Assembly (NCBI GenBank): GCA_023431345.1
Contig: JAEYWK010000237.1
Span: 25,277 to 89,276, forward strand
Length of the DNA: 64,000 nt
Direction of reading: 5' to 3'
DNA from: Pseudomonadota bacterium
GTDB taxonomy: Bacteria > Myxococcota_A > Polyangia > Polyangiales > Polyangiaceae
A model generated the notes under the pieces. The model had not been told where the DNA came from and ran no database searches. It saw nothing but the letters and a program-made list of their open reading frames with translations. A program made the position numbers and the translations under genes. Positions 41,510 to 50,863 of the stretch are shown in pieces (position 1 is the stretch's first letter; every line of letters starts with the position of its first letter).

Positions 41510-43051
41510 GTGGTCAAGCGCGTCTTGGTAGCGGCGGTGGTGCTCGGGTGTGTGGCCTTCGCGTGCTCGGAGGATCGCGCGTTCTCGAGCGACGAGGCAG
41601 CGGGCGCAGCAGGCGCAGCCGCAGCCGGCGAAGCTCAGACCGCGGGCGGCGCAGCCGGTGCTGAGCCGAGCGGTGGCGCGAGCTCCGCCGTTGCCGGAGA
41701 CGGGGGAGCCATGAGCGAGACGCCCGACGGCTCCGATGAGTGCGGCGCCGACCAGTGGCGTGACGGAGCGACGTGCCGCGACCTCACCGTCTGCGCCGAC
41801 GACGAGCTCGAAGAGACTCCGCCCACCGCCGTGAGCGATCGGGTGTGCGTCGACGAGCGGGGCTGCAGCACCGCCCCCGACCGGGAGTGCAGCGTGGAAT
41901 GCCCGTGCGACAGCGGTCAGGGCGTTTGTACCGCGGACGATCAATGCAAGAGCGGCGCGACCTGCGTCAGCGGCAGCGGCAAGAAGGTCGGCCGCAGCGG
42001 CGACACGTGCCTAGCGGCGCACTGCAACAACGACCAGCTAGACAGCGGTGAAACCAGCGTCGACTGCGGCGGCGAATGCGGCTGCCGCGCGACCTTCGAG
42101 ATCGTCACCGTGAGCGGCCTCCCCGCCAACTCGACTCTCACCGAGCTCAGTACCATGAGCCGCGACGGCAAGCGCTTCGGCGGCTACCTCGGGCGCGGCA
42201 ACAACGGGTTCCCGGCCGCGATCGCCGCCGATGGCAAGGTGACCGAGCTCGAAAGCTACGGCTCGGGAGGCAGGATCGATGCGTCCAGCGCCGACGGCAA
42301 TGTGCTCGTGGGTCTCGTGGGCTGCGCCAACCCGCCTTCGTGCTCGGACACGACCTGGTCGATCGCGCAGTGGACCGGCACTACCGCGCCGAAGGTGATC
42401 ACGAGCGAGGGCAGCCCGCGTCGAATTTCGAGCAGCGGCTCGATCATCGTGGGCGATTACTACGAGTCGAGCGCTGACCAGCAGCAGGTCTTCATCATCA
42501 GCGGGAACCAGCGACAGTCCATCGCGGAGATGGACTGGGCTGGCGGCGTGACCCCCGACGGCAGGTACGTCGCGGGCCGCCTGCGAACCGGACCGCAGGG
42601 TGGGCTGTGGTACGCCCAAACGCAGAAGATCACCAAGCTCGGCTCGACATCGTGGGTGAGGACCAACATCACCGGCGTCAACGGCACCGATCCAGTCGTG
42701 ATCGGAGATGGCTACACCAAGGACGACACGAACATCGGCTTCCGCTGGAAGGGCGGCGTCTTGACGGAGCTCGGCTTCCTCGAGGGCGGCAAGTACACGC
42801 TGCCGAATGCCGTTTCGTTCGACGGAAGCACCATCGTCGGCACCACCGGCACCAACGCCTTCCAGATCGCCTTCATCTGGACGGAAGAGAAGAAGCTCGT
42901 GAGCTTGCTCGATGAGCTCGCGTCGCGCGGCCTCGAGCTGCCCGTCGATCTCACGCTGAGGTACGCCCACTTCATCAGCGATGACGGCAAGATCATCGTA
43001 GGCGTCGAGCACACTCAGCCGTTCTCGTTCTGGCGCGTCGTGCTCGACTGA
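41510..43051 (+). CDS. Cysteine-rich lipoprotein with HAF-type beta-propeller repeats
   Basis: 513 residues from GTG 41510, with a GGGAGGG-like ribosome-binding site about 15 bp upstream. The signal ends in a lipobox-like FACSE. An Ala/Gly linker is followed by a cysteine-rich region (about 80-200, over fifteen Cys) built of short EGF-like or Dickkopf-like units (CPCDSGQGVCTADDQC, VDCGGECGCR). The rest consists of repeats such as SRDGKRFGGYLGRGNNGFPA, SSDGNVLVG and SFDGSTIVGTTGTNAF, resembling extracellular HAF repeats. The role is unknown; surface exposure is likely. Confidence 0.68.
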   Translation: MVKRVLVAAVVLGCVAFACSEDRAFSSDEAAGAAGAAAAGEAQTAGGAAGAEPSGGASSAVAGDGGAMSETPDGSDECGADQWRDGATCRDLTVCADDELEETPPTAVSDRVCVDERGCSTAPDRECSVECPCDSGQGVCTADDQCKSGATCVSGSGKKVGRSGDTCLAAHCNNDQLDSGETSVDCGGECGCRATFEIVTVSGLPANSTLTELSTMSRDGKRFGGYLGRGNNGFPAAIAADGKVTELESYGSGGRIDASSADGNVLVGLVGCANPPSCSDTTWSIAQWTGTTAPKVITSEGSPRRISSSGSIIVGDYYESSADQQQVFIISGNQRQSIAEMDWAGGVTPDGRYVAGRLRTGPQGGLWYAQTQKITKLGSTSWVRTNITGVNGTDPVVIGDGYTKDDTNIGFRWKGGVLTELGFLEGGKYTLPNAVSFDGSTIVGTTGTNAFQIAFIWTEEKKLVSLLDELASRGLELPVDLTLRYAHFISDDGKIIVGVEHTQPFSFWRVVLD

Positions 43052-43083
43052 CCGACCCCCAGCAGCGCGCGCCGCGCGTCTTC

Positions 43084-43611
43084 TCAGTCCATTTCGGCGT
43101 CGGGCGGGCTCGGGATGAGCACGACCTCGATCGGCACCTCGCAGCGGTCGTTGCCTTGCAGCGCCAGCGCCTGATCCACGACTGGCTCGTAGCCGCTCGC
43201 CGCAGCGTCGAGCCGCGCCGGCCCCTGCGTGAACAGCCGACACTTGAGCACGTCGACGTGGTCGTCTGCGGCTGGCTCTTCGCGCTGCTGCTCCCCGCCG
43301 CCCCCGCCGCTCGCGCCGTCGTCGCTCGCGCCGTCGTCGGTGACGCCGCTCGCGCCTCCGTGGCTGACCTGCTCGCTACAGAACACGGACTGGCCTGGCT
43401 TGTCTTGCCCCAGCTGATAAGGCTCGCCCTCGTGGTTGCCGCCGTAGCGCACGTTGATGCGAGTGTCGTCCGGCAGCGGACCGGGCTCTGCTCTCACCGA
43501 CAAGTGGAAGGTGGGTCCGTCGCACAAGCGCTCTGGCTTCGCATCCGGACCGCAGCCTACGAACGGCGCCGCCGCGAGTCCCAAAACGAGCAACCAGCTG
43601 AGCCGCGTCAA
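43084..43611 (-). CDS. Hypothetical lipoprotein
   Basis: 175 residues with a signal and lipobox-like FVGCG. The mature protein begins KPERLCDGPTFHLSVRAE and contains DDTRINVRYGGNHEG, then an acidic Gly/Asp-rich central insert and a C-terminal strand EVPIEVVLIPS. Four or more cysteines suggest disulphides in the periplasm. No family was recognised. The gene is convergent with the HAF-repeat lipoprotein gene, with 32 bp between stops. Confidence 0.55.
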   Translation of the reverse strand: MTRLSWLLVLGLAAAPFVGCGPDAKPERLCDGPTFHLSVRAEPGPLPDDTRINVRYGGNHEGEPYQLGQDKPGQSVFCSEQVSHGGASGVTDDGASDDGASGGGGGEQQREEPAADDHVDVLKCRLFTQGPARLDAAASGYEPVVDQALALQGNDRCEVPIEVVLIPSPPDAEMD

Positions 43612-44094
43612 AGCCCCGGGAGCTTACACGGCCGCCGCGAGCGTGCAGCGAGGGACGCAATAGAAGCCAAAATTCAGCGAAAATTTGCGTTTCGCGTTGC
43701 CGGAGCGAGCGCGCTCGCCGAGCGGCTCCGCCGCCGACCGGCGCGCTGCTCGGCGTCGCTTCATCGCGATCACTCATCGTCGTGGATCTTCGTCGTGACT
43801 GTCAGGCGACATCGTCAACGTCGCACTTACATGTGCGGCTCGCGGCAACGTGTGTCTCGCCTCGGGGCTAGAGCCCCAAGATCGCGATGACAATGTGCGC
43901 GACTCTACGCGCGCTTTGCAGCGCAGCTGGGAAACACCAGCGCCGATGAATCAGCGCGAAAGTATTCTGACTCGATCCGCGCTTTGTTAGTGCCGCGTCA
44001 GCACGGACTGTTACCTTCGAAGTCACTCACTCGAAATGGCCGATGCCTGCGCAGAGCGCCTCGCGCGCCGCGCATCCTTCGAATCGGAGCCCCC
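43612..44094. other. 483-bp divergent intergenic region with a short palindrome
   Basis: No gene is supported. The region separates the leftward lipoprotein gene from the rightward DUF1592 gene and holds both promoters. A compact inverted repeat, GGGGCT-AG-AGCCCC (43864-43877), stands out, and the right half is AT-richer (around 43960-44000). The open frame starting at 43984 gives a non-signal extension of the DUF1592 protein and is not used. Confidence 0.4.
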
Positions 44095-45777
44095 ATGAGC
44101 TCGAAGTTCTCCTCTGTCGCGCTGCTGATCGCTTTGGGCGTCGCCGGCTGCCAAGGCAGCATCGAGGGCACACCGCCCCCGAGCGCCGGTAACACGGGCG
44201 GGAGCGCTCCCGCCGGCGACATGACCCCCGAAGACGTGCTCGCCTCGCCCGCCTGCGCCAAGCCCGCCCCCGGGGCCGCACCGCTGCGCCGCCTCAGCAA
44301 CGCAGAGTACCGAAATACCCTGCAAGATCTGCTGTCGCAGGTGAGCGGAATCGGCCCCGCCGTGGCCGCCGCCACCAAAGATTTCGTCGACGAGGCCGAG
44401 TCGCTCGGCTTTCGTAACAACGCCGAGTTTCTCGCTGTCTCGTCGCTCATCGCGCAGGGTTACATGGACTCGGCGGAGCAGCTGGCACCGCTCGTCGTAG
44501 GCACGCCCGCGTTGCTCGGCTGCACCACGGAGGACGCCGCCTGCGCGCAGCAGTTCATCGAGAGCTTCGGCAAGCGAGCCTTCCGTCGCCCGCTGCTGCC
44601 CGAGGAGGTCGCGCGCTACCGCGGTATCTTCGACGCGGCTGTCGCGCGCGGCTACGGCTTCAAGACCGGCGTCGAGTGGGTCGCGTTCAGCATGCTGCAG
44701 TCGACGCAGTTCCTCTATCGTGTCGAGCTCGGCGCGCCGAAAGGAACCGACTTCGTGCCCTCGCAGTACGAAACCGCGAGCCGCTTGTCGTTCCTGGTCT
44801 GGCAATCCATGCCCGATCGAGAATTGATGGACGCCGCTGAGCGCGGCGAGCTCAGTGAAAAAGAGCAGATAGCCGCTCAAGCGCGGCGCATGCTCCAAGA
44901 CCCGAAAGCCGGGCGGTTGCTCGAGTACTTCGACCAATGGCTCGACGTCGACAAGCTCGCGACCTTCGACCGCGACCCGAACGTCTACCCCGACCTGACG
45001 CCTCACCTACCCGAGCTGCTCGAGCAAGAGACGCACGCCTTCGTGAGCAGCCTGCTGAAGAGCCCGACCGGCAGCCTGACGGAGCTGTTCACAGCTCAGT
45101 ACAGCTACCTGAACGCCGACCTCGCCAAGCACTACGGCGTGACGGGGCCGACCGGCGCCGAGCTGGTGCGAGTCGAGATGCCGGGGCGCGCGGGCGTGCT
45201 CACGCAAGGCATGCTCATCTCGCACGACAAGCCGACCCGCACCTCGATCGTGCGGCGTGGCTTGAAGGTGCGCCTCGACGTGCTCTGCGAGCGGGTGCCG
45301 GCCCCGCCGAACGACGTGCAGCTCGATCTCGAAGGCTTCGGCCCTGGCTTGACCCAGCGCGAGCGGCTGGAGCAGCATCGCTCGGAGCCGTCGTGCTCGG
45401 GCTGTCACAGCTTGATGGACCCGCTCGGCGTCGTGTTCGAAGGCTTCGACGCCGTCGGGCGCCCGCGCAGCGTCGACGAAAACGCGGTGCCCGTCGTTAC
45501 TTCGAGCACCATCGAGGCCACGCGCGACGCCGACGGCCCGGTGGCGGACGTCACCGAGCTCGGGCGCGTGCTGGCAAACAGCCAACAGGTGCGTGACTGC
45601 TACGTGACCCAGTCGTTCCGCTTCTTCTATGGTCGTGACCATTCGCCTGCGGATCAGTGCTCGATGGCAGAGCTGACGATCGCCTTTCGCGACAGCCAGC
45701 AGAGCTTGTCGGAGCTGATCGTCGCGCTCACGCAGACCGACCAGTTCTTGTATCGACCTGCCCCGGAGGCCCTATGA
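44095..45777 (+). CDS. DUF1592/DUF1588-type lipoprotein with CxxCH motif
   Basis: 560 residues from ATG 44095 (GGAG upstream), where the lipoprotein signal starts (LLIALGVAGCQG). The domain order matches planctomycete/myxobacterial proteins: DUF1587-like LRRLSNAEYRNTLQDLL, DUF1595-like, DUF1592 (FLVWQSMPDRELMDAAERGEL), DUF1588 with CSGCH at 434-438 and DUF1585 at the end (DCYVTQSFRFFYGRDH). The CxxCH looks like a single c-type haem site, but haem binding in this family is not firmly shown. It is coupled to the DUF1552 gene by an ATGA overlap. The biochemical function of the pair is unknown. Confidence 0.87.
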   Translation: MSSKFSSVALLIALGVAGCQGSIEGTPPPSAGNTGGSAPAGDMTPEDVLASPACAKPAPGAAPLRRLSNAEYRNTLQDLLSQVSGIGPAVAAATKDFVDEAESLGFRNNAEFLAVSSLIAQGYMDSAEQLAPLVVGTPALLGCTTEDAACAQQFIESFGKRAFRRPLLPEEVARYRGIFDAAVARGYGFKTGVEWVAFSMLQSTQFLYRVELGAPKGTDFVPSQYETASRLSFLVWQSMPDRELMDAAERGELSEKEQIAAQARRMLQDPKAGRLLEYFDQWLDVDKLATFDRDPNVYPDLTPHLPELLEQETHAFVSSLLKSPTGSLTELFTAQYSYLNADLAKHYGVTGPTGAELVRVEMPGRAGVLTQGMLISHDKPTRTSIVRRGLKVRLDVLCERVPAPPNDVQLDLEGFGPGLTQRERLEQHRSEPSCSGCHSLMDPLGVVFEGFDAVGRPRSVDENAVPVVTSSTIEATRDADGPVADVTELGRVLANSQQVRDCYVTQSFRFFYGRDHSPADQCSMAELTIAFRDSQQSLSELIVALTQTDQFLYRPAPEAL

Positions 45778-47144
45778 TGAAGCGACTGAGCCGACGCACG
45801 CTGCTGCGCGGCGGAGGAGGCTTGGCCCTCAGCTTGCCCCTGCTCGAGGCCATGCTGCCGCAGGCGAGCGCGCAATCCGCCGATACTCCGCGCCGCATCT
45901 TGTTCGAGTTCAAAGCCAACGGCGATCAAACGGCGCGCCGCTTCACCGCCACCGGCGAGACGACGTTCGCCTTCGGCGAGTTCTTGGCGCCGCTCGAGCC
46001 GTACCGCAATGACCTCGTGATCTTGAACAAGCTCGAGCGTCGCTACGGCAAGCTCGGAGACAAGCGCTCCGACGGCCACCAGCAGGGCGGTGCGTCGCTG
46101 GCGCCTTGGGAGTCGGGTGAAGGCTCCTACCCGATCGGCGGCAAAGAAGGCGTGACCATCGGCTACGTGCTCGGCCCGAGCGCGGACCACCAGATCGGCG
46201 AGCGCGTGCTGCAGGCGAACGCCAACGTAAAGTACCGGCACCTGGTGTACCGCGTCGGCCAGAAGCACAACGACATCTGGAACATGCACTCGCACGCCGG
46301 TCCCGTCGGCACGCAGAGCCCCGTGCAGCCCGAGACTGACCCGTACGCGGCCTACGCGCGCATCTTCAGCTTCGGCTCCGACGACGAGGCCGCCAAGGCC
46401 GAGATCGAGAAGCGCTTGCTCAAGAAGCAATCGGCGCTCGATCTCGTGCTGGACGAAGCCGCGTCGCTCCAAACCAAGCTCGGTAGCGCCGACAAGCAGC
46501 GGGTGCAGCAGCACATGGATGCGCTGCGTGATATCGAGCGCACCCTCTCGACCGGCAACGGCGCGGCGGGCTGCTTGCCGTTCGAGCTCGGCGAAAAAAT
46601 CGACCCGTACAAAGACGACAATCACCAAGTCGTCGGCGCGCTCTTCCAGAAGATCAGCGTGCTGGCGTTCGCTTGCGACTTGACGCGCTCCATCAACTTC
46701 AACTGGAGCGGCAACACCAGTAACCGCGTGTACCGGAATTTAGGCCTCGAAGAGGGGCATCACGACATCTCTCACAACTCGGACGAGGCCGCGTTCGCGA
46801 AGATCCGCGCCATCCACGAGCACCTTTGGACGATGTCGACCCAGCTCTACGAAGCCTTGAAGGCGGTGCCCGAAGCCGGCGGCTCGCTGTGGGACAACAC
46901 GCTCGTCGTCCACTGGAACGAGCTGGGGCAGGGTGACACCCACTCCGAGAATGACGCCATGGTCATCCTCGCGGGTGGGGGCGGCAACTACTTCAAGCGC
47001 GGTCGTTACCTGGATTTCAACAACAAGCTCACCATGGCCGACATGCTCGCCTCGTGCTTCCACTACATGGGCTTCGAGGACGTGCTCAAATTCGGTGATG
47101 ACCGGCTGAATAGCGGAGCGCCGCTGCCGGGCCTGACGGCCTGA
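45774..47144 (+). CDS. DUF1552 protein with Tat signal
   Basis: 456 residues. The start ATGATG overlaps the stop of the DUF1592 gene. A twin-arginine signal (KRLSRRTLLRGGGGLALS) directs a folded, probably metal-binding protein to the periplasm. Family landmarks include RILFEFKANGDQT, a His-rich HQQGGASLAPW, VHWNELGQGDTHSENDAMVI and the GHHDISH segment. The fold of this family resembles alkaline-phosphatase/sulfatase-like DUF1501 proteins; activity is unproven. The constant pairing of DUF1592 and DUF1552 genes in Planctomycetes and Myxococcota suggests they act together. Confidence 0.87.
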   Translation: MMKRLSRRTLLRGGGGLALSLPLLEAMLPQASAQSADTPRRILFEFKANGDQTARRFTATGETTFAFGEFLAPLEPYRNDLVILNKLERRYGKLGDKRSDGHQQGGASLAPWESGEGSYPIGGKEGVTIGYVLGPSADHQIGERVLQANANVKYRHLVYRVGQKHNDIWNMHSHAGPVGTQSPVQPETDPYAAYARIFSFGSDDEAAKAEIEKRLLKKQSALDLVLDEAASLQTKLGSADKQRVQQHMDALRDIERTLSTGNGAAGCLPFELGEKIDPYKDDNHQVVGALFQKISVLAFACDLTRSINFNWSGNTSNRVYRNLGLEEGHHDISHNSDEAAFAKIRAIHEHLWTMSTQLYEALKAVPEAGGSLWDNTLVVHWNELGQGDTHSENDAMVILAGGGGNYFKRGRYLDFNNKLTMADMLASCFHYMGFEDVLKFGDDRLNSGAPLPGLTA

Positions 47145-47291
47145 GCGGCGCCTCGCGTTCGATCAAGCTGCGGTCAGCGACGCACTAAACCGCTCGAGCG
47201 CCGCCTGCGCCGAGCGAGCTGCCCCCACAAGGATTGGGCTAGTGCGCGCGCTGGTGGCGGTGGCGTCCGGTTCGTTCTATGCCTGGGGTTC

Positions 47292-48536
47292 GTGCGCAGG
47301 TTACCGGTTCGCTTTCACGATCAAGCCACCGGTGAGCTGTGCGGTGCTCGCGGGCAGCTGCAGCTGACCTACGAGGCGGGCGCCGCGGTTGGGATCTCCC
47401 TGCGCTTGCCGCCGCGGGCGGAGCCGTACTCGAGCGACGAGTGCGCTGCCTTCTTTCAAAATTTGTTGCCGGAAGGTGGTTTCAGGGAGGCGACGTGCCG
47501 GCGCCTCTCGCTGCCGGTGGCCGACGACTTCGCGTTGCTGTCGACGCTCGGCAGCGAGTGCGCGGGGGCGGTGCAGCTGGTGCGCGACGCGGAGGCTCAG
47601 CCTGGCTACGTGCCGGTAGCCGAGCCCGAGCTTCGCCGCTGGTTGAAGGACGCCGGCTCGCGACCGCTCCCGAGCGAGCTGCCGGGCCTAGGCCTCGCGC
47701 TCTCGGGGGCGCAAGACAAGCTCGCCATCCACCTGGCTGACGACGAGCCCTACTGGTGCGAGCACGGCGCACCGACCACGCTGATCCTGAAGCCTGACAT
47801 CGTGGAAGGTTTCAACCGCATCGAGCTCAGCGCGCTGAACGAGCTGTTCTGCATGCAGCTGGCGGCGGCCACCGGCCTGCGTGTGCCGCAGACGTCCTGG
47901 CGCTTCGGCGCGTACGCGGTCGAGCGCTTCGACCGCGTACGCCGCGGCAGCGCGCTCCTGCGGCTGCACCAGGAGGATTTCACGCAGCTCCTCGGACTGC
48001 CGCCGACCTCGAAATACGAGGTGACTTGGCGCCAGTGCTTCGAGGTCGTCGATCGCTACGTGCGCGAGCCCGAGGCCGCGCGGCGCGAGCTGATCGACCG
48101 AATGTTCTTCAACCTGCTCATCGGTAACGGCGACGCGCACGGCAAGAATTTCGGGCTCGTGTTCGGCCCGCACGGCGCGGAGCTGGCGCCAGGCTACGAT
48201 CTGCTCTGCACGCAAATCTACCCGTCGCTGTCGGAAGCCTTTTCGATGCGAATTGGCCCCGCGCGCCGGCAGCGCGAGCTGACCGCGCTCGCGTGGCAAG
48301 AGCTGGCCCGTGACGCGCGCCTGCCGCTCGAGCAAGTCAAGCAGCGCGGCGTCGAGCTTTCGGCGTCCGTGCAGCTTGCGCTTCGAGACCTGCCGTCCCA
48401 CATCTGTGCGGGGAGCCCCGCGCTTCTCACCGACGTGCATCCCACCCGCCGCCGTGAAGATTTTCTCCACAAGCTCACGGACGTGATCATCGGCAACTGC
48501 AAGCGCATTTCCCGGTCGCTCCTGGCCCGCGCTTGA
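47292..48536 (+). CDS. hipA: HipA-family Ser/Thr kinase, orphan
   Basis: 414 residues from GTG 47292. The N-subdomain starts at once (VRFHDQATGELCGARGQL) and contains FFQNLLPEGGFREATCRRL. Ser138 in LSGAQDKLAI corresponds to the autophosphorylated loop Ser of E. coli HipA. The catalytic Asp281 lies in NGDAHGKNF, and the metal-binding Asp is in APGYDLLCTQIYP. All kinase residues look intact. The 147 bp upstream encode no HipB-like repressor, and neither does the following gene, so no antitoxin partner is visible. E. coli HipA inactivates glutamyl-tRNA synthetase; the target here is unknown. Confidence 0.9.
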   Translation: MRRLPVRFHDQATGELCGARGQLQLTYEAGAAVGISLRLPPRAEPYSSDECAAFFQNLLPEGGFREATCRRLSLPVADDFALLSTLGSECAGAVQLVRDAEAQPGYVPVAEPELRRWLKDAGSRPLPSELPGLGLALSGAQDKLAIHLADDEPYWCEHGAPTTLILKPDIVEGFNRIELSALNELFCMQLAAATGLRVPQTSWRFGAYAVERFDRVRRGSALLRLHQEDFTQLLGLPPTSKYEVTWRQCFEVVDRYVREPEAARRELIDRMFFNLLIGNGDAHGKNFGLVFGPHGAELAPGYDLLCTQIYPSLSEAFSMRIGPARRQRELTALAWQELARDARLPLEQVKQRGVELSASVQLALRDLPSHICAGSPALLTDVHPTRRREDFLHKLTDVIIGNCKRISRSLLARA

Positions 48537-48606
48537 CTCCGCCGCGCTTTCTGGCCTGATCTTCTCTCCACCTTCCGGCCCGCTTCGCAGCGCGGCTCCG
48601 CCCGCG

Positions 48607-49011
48607 ATGGACACCACCGAGCAAATCCTACGTGACTACCGGACGATCGCGGTCGTCGGGCTGAGCCGTGATCCGAGCAAAGCCGCCCACGCCATCCCGG
48701 CGCGCATGCAGCAGGCGGGGTTTCGGGTGATCCCGGTTAACCCGTCCATCGCCGAGGTGTTGGGAGAAAAAGCCTATGCCAGCCTGGCGGACGTGCCGTT
48801 CTCGGTCGAGGTCGTGCTCGTCTTTCGCCCTTCGGCTGACGCTCCCGCGATCGCGAAAGACGCGGTCGCCATCGGAGCCAAAGCGCTCTGGTTGCAGCAA
48901 GGCATCGTCTCCGACGAAGCTCGCCAAACCGCCGAAGCCGCTGGCCTCCTTTACGTCGAAGATCGCTGCATCGGCGTGGAACGCGCGGTGCACGGCGTCG
49001 TGAAGAGCTAG
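48607..49011 (+). CDS. CoA-binding Rossmann-fold protein (YccU-like)
   Basis: 134 residues, the full length of the CoA_binding_2 family. The nucleotide-binding turn is AVVGLSRDPSKAAH, followed by GFRVIPVNPS. The C-terminal half has ALWLQQGIVSDEA and the conserved CIGVERA region. It resembles the CoA-binding domain of succinyl-CoA ligase alpha subunits without the catalytic His. It stands 70 bp after the HipA gene in the same direction. Its physiological role is unknown. Confidence 0.9.
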   Translation: MDTTEQILRDYRTIAVVGLSRDPSKAAHAIPARMQQAGFRVIPVNPSIAEVLGEKAYASLADVPFSVEVVLVFRPSADAPAIAKDAVAIGAKALWLQQGIVSDEARQTAEAAGLLYVEDRCIGVERAVHGVVKS

Positions 49012-49121
49012 CGGCGGTATCGCTCCGTGGGCACACGGGCATCGACGAATGCGGAGTGCCTCTTCGTGCCGGTCGTTCGAGCTAGTTTGGGCGACGCGCG
49101 GGGTTGCGGTCGTCGTCCCAG

Positions 49122-50831
49122 TTACAGGCACCCCTCGTCGGAGGCGTCGGCGCAGTCGCTGACTCCGTCGCAGATCGTCACGGGGCCAACCAACTCACCG
49201 GAGGTGCACCGGAAGAGGGCAGCGCCGGGGACGCAGTTGAGCTCGTCGGAGCCATCGGCGCAGTCGACGTAGCCATCGCACAGCTGCTCCTTCACTGGTA
49301 CCGATGCGCCCCGCGCGAATGCCTCCGCCGCCGCGGAAGCAGGCTCGCACGGCGAGCGCGTCGAGCAGTAGCGCGCGACGTTCGACAGCGGCGTGCCGCT
49401 GTAGCAATCGGACACGCCGCAAACGTCTTGCTCTGCGCCCTCGTTGCATCCCCGCCTCGCCAGGCACTCCGCCTCTTCCCAAAGCTTGTCAGCGAGGCAA
49501 TCCCAGCCTCCGCGTTGCTTCGCGGGCTCGAGCGCGGCCAGGCAAGCGGGGTTCGGCGTGGGATCCTCGGCCAGGCTGCAATCTTCGAAGGCGGGGCGGG
49601 TCGTCGCATCGAGTTGGCTCGGGAAGCGGCACGCGCAGGCGGCTTGGCCACGCGCCCTGCCCGCGTCCGCGAGCCGGCCGGCGCGCTGCTCGTGCGCGGG
49701 CAAGCTATGGGCCATGGGCTCGAGCCGCTGCTCGCGACAGCGGGACACGACGACCGGCGAGCTGTCGCCCGTCGCCTCCGCGAACACGCCCCAGCACCGC
49801 ACGCTGCCATCGTCCGTGAGCGCGCACGCGCCCGTGCGCCCCACCACCAAATCGCGAACGCCGCTCAACTGCGGAACGTAGTCCCCCGCTTCGAAGACGG
49901 TGCTCGTGCCGCGGCCGAGCTGACCGAACAGATTGAAGCCTTCGCACCACACGCGTCCTTCGGAGGTGAGCGCACAGGCAAACATTTCACCGACTCCGGC
50001 GTGAACCACGTTCTCGGCGAGCGCGAGCTTCGCGTAGAGGAGATCGAGGTTGGTGCTGAGCCCGTAGCCGGTGCACCAAAAGCTGCCGCTGCGCTTCACG
50101 GCGCAAGTGGGGGCGCGCGCTCCGATCCAATGGTTGTCGGTGCCGAGAGCACGCAGCCGGAGCAGCGACATCCAACTCGACACGGAATGGGCGCGGCCGT
50201 GCTCGTCGGTCGCGAGCAGTGTGCCGTCCTGAAAGTCGAGTCGGACGTTCGGGATCACGAGCTGATGCAGCTCGCTGCGCTCGCCGTCCAAATCTTCGCC
50301 CCAGCAGTAGGTGTTCCAGCCGAAGTCCACGTAGCAGGTCTGGGTCTCGCCGAGTCCGAGCGATCGCACGGGCCCGCTCGCGGCTGCTCGCCGCGGTGCG
50401 CTCGTGGTGCGCATTCCGCCCAGCTGCCCGTGGTCGTTGTCACCCCAACACCAAACTTCGTCCTTGGCGCTGACCCCGCAGGCGTGGCGCGGTCCGAGCG
50501 CGACGCGCTGCATCGGAGGCACCTCCAAGCGTACGGCCGATGACGACGCGACGAAATCGCGTGGCCCTTCCTCGGAAGCTTCGCCCCAGCACCAAACGCC
50601 GCCGTCTTCATCGACCGCGCAGAAGCGTCGATCGTGCGCTGCCAGACTGACCGCGCAGAAGGCCGCTTCGACCACGGGCGCGGTGCCGCCGCCTCCGTCG
50701 CCGCCGCTTCCCGCGTTGGCGCCGCCTCCGGTCGCGTCCGTCGTCGGGCCTCGCTGCCTCTGCGTCCGGCCGCACGCACTGGTGACGAGCACCACTACCC
50801 CCAACAGCGCGAGACTGCTCCGCACACCCAT
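49122..50831 (-). CDS. Lipoprotein with RCC1-like propeller and LDL-receptor class A modules
   Basis: 569 residues with a lipobox-like VTSACG and a Gly/Ala linker. Residues about 70-360 hold RCC1-type repeats, each with a variant of GxxHACGxxxxGxVWCWG (for example ALGPRHACGVS, VWCWGDNDHGQLGG). A cysteine-rich segment of about 130 residues follows. The end carries two LDL-receptor A-like repeats, CDGYVDCADGSDELNC and CDGVSDCADASDEGC, with the calcium-binding acidic cluster. Both module types are best known from eukaryotes but are common in large myxobacterial genomes. A surface adhesion or recognition role is inference. The gene begins 32 bp after glyS. Confidence 0.78.
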   Translation of the reverse strand: MGVRSSLALLGVVVLVTSACGRTQRQRGPTTDATGGGANAGSGGDGGGGTAPVVEAAFCAVSLAAHDRRFCAVDEDGGVWCWGEASEEGPRDFVASSSAVRLEVPPMQRVALGPRHACGVSAKDEVWCWGDNDHGQLGGMRTTSAPRRAAASGPVRSLGLGETQTCYVDFGWNTYCWGEDLDGERSELHQLVIPNVRLDFQDGTLLATDEHGRAHSVSSWMSLLRLRALGTDNHWIGARAPTCAVKRSGSFWCTGYGLSTNLDLLYAKLALAENVVHAGVGEMFACALTSEGRVWCEGFNLFGQLGRGTSTVFEAGDYVPQLSGVRDLVVGRTGACALTDDGSVRCWGVFAEATGDSSPVVVSRCREQRLEPMAHSLPAHEQRAGRLADAGRARGQAACACRFPSQLDATTRPAFEDCSLAEDPTPNPACLAALEPAKQRGGWDCLADKLWEEAECLARRGCNEGAEQDVCGVSDCYSGTPLSNVARYCSTRSPCEPASAAAEAFARGASVPVKEQLCDGYVDCADGSDELNCVPGAALFRCTSGELVGPVTICDGVSDCADASDEGCL

Positions 50832-50863
50832 GCGGAGCAGTCTAGCCTACTAGGGCGCGGCGA

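Noticed and set aside
47145..47291. A hidden HipB antitoxin
   Set aside because: No frame of suitable length with a helix-turn-helix pattern is present on either strand.
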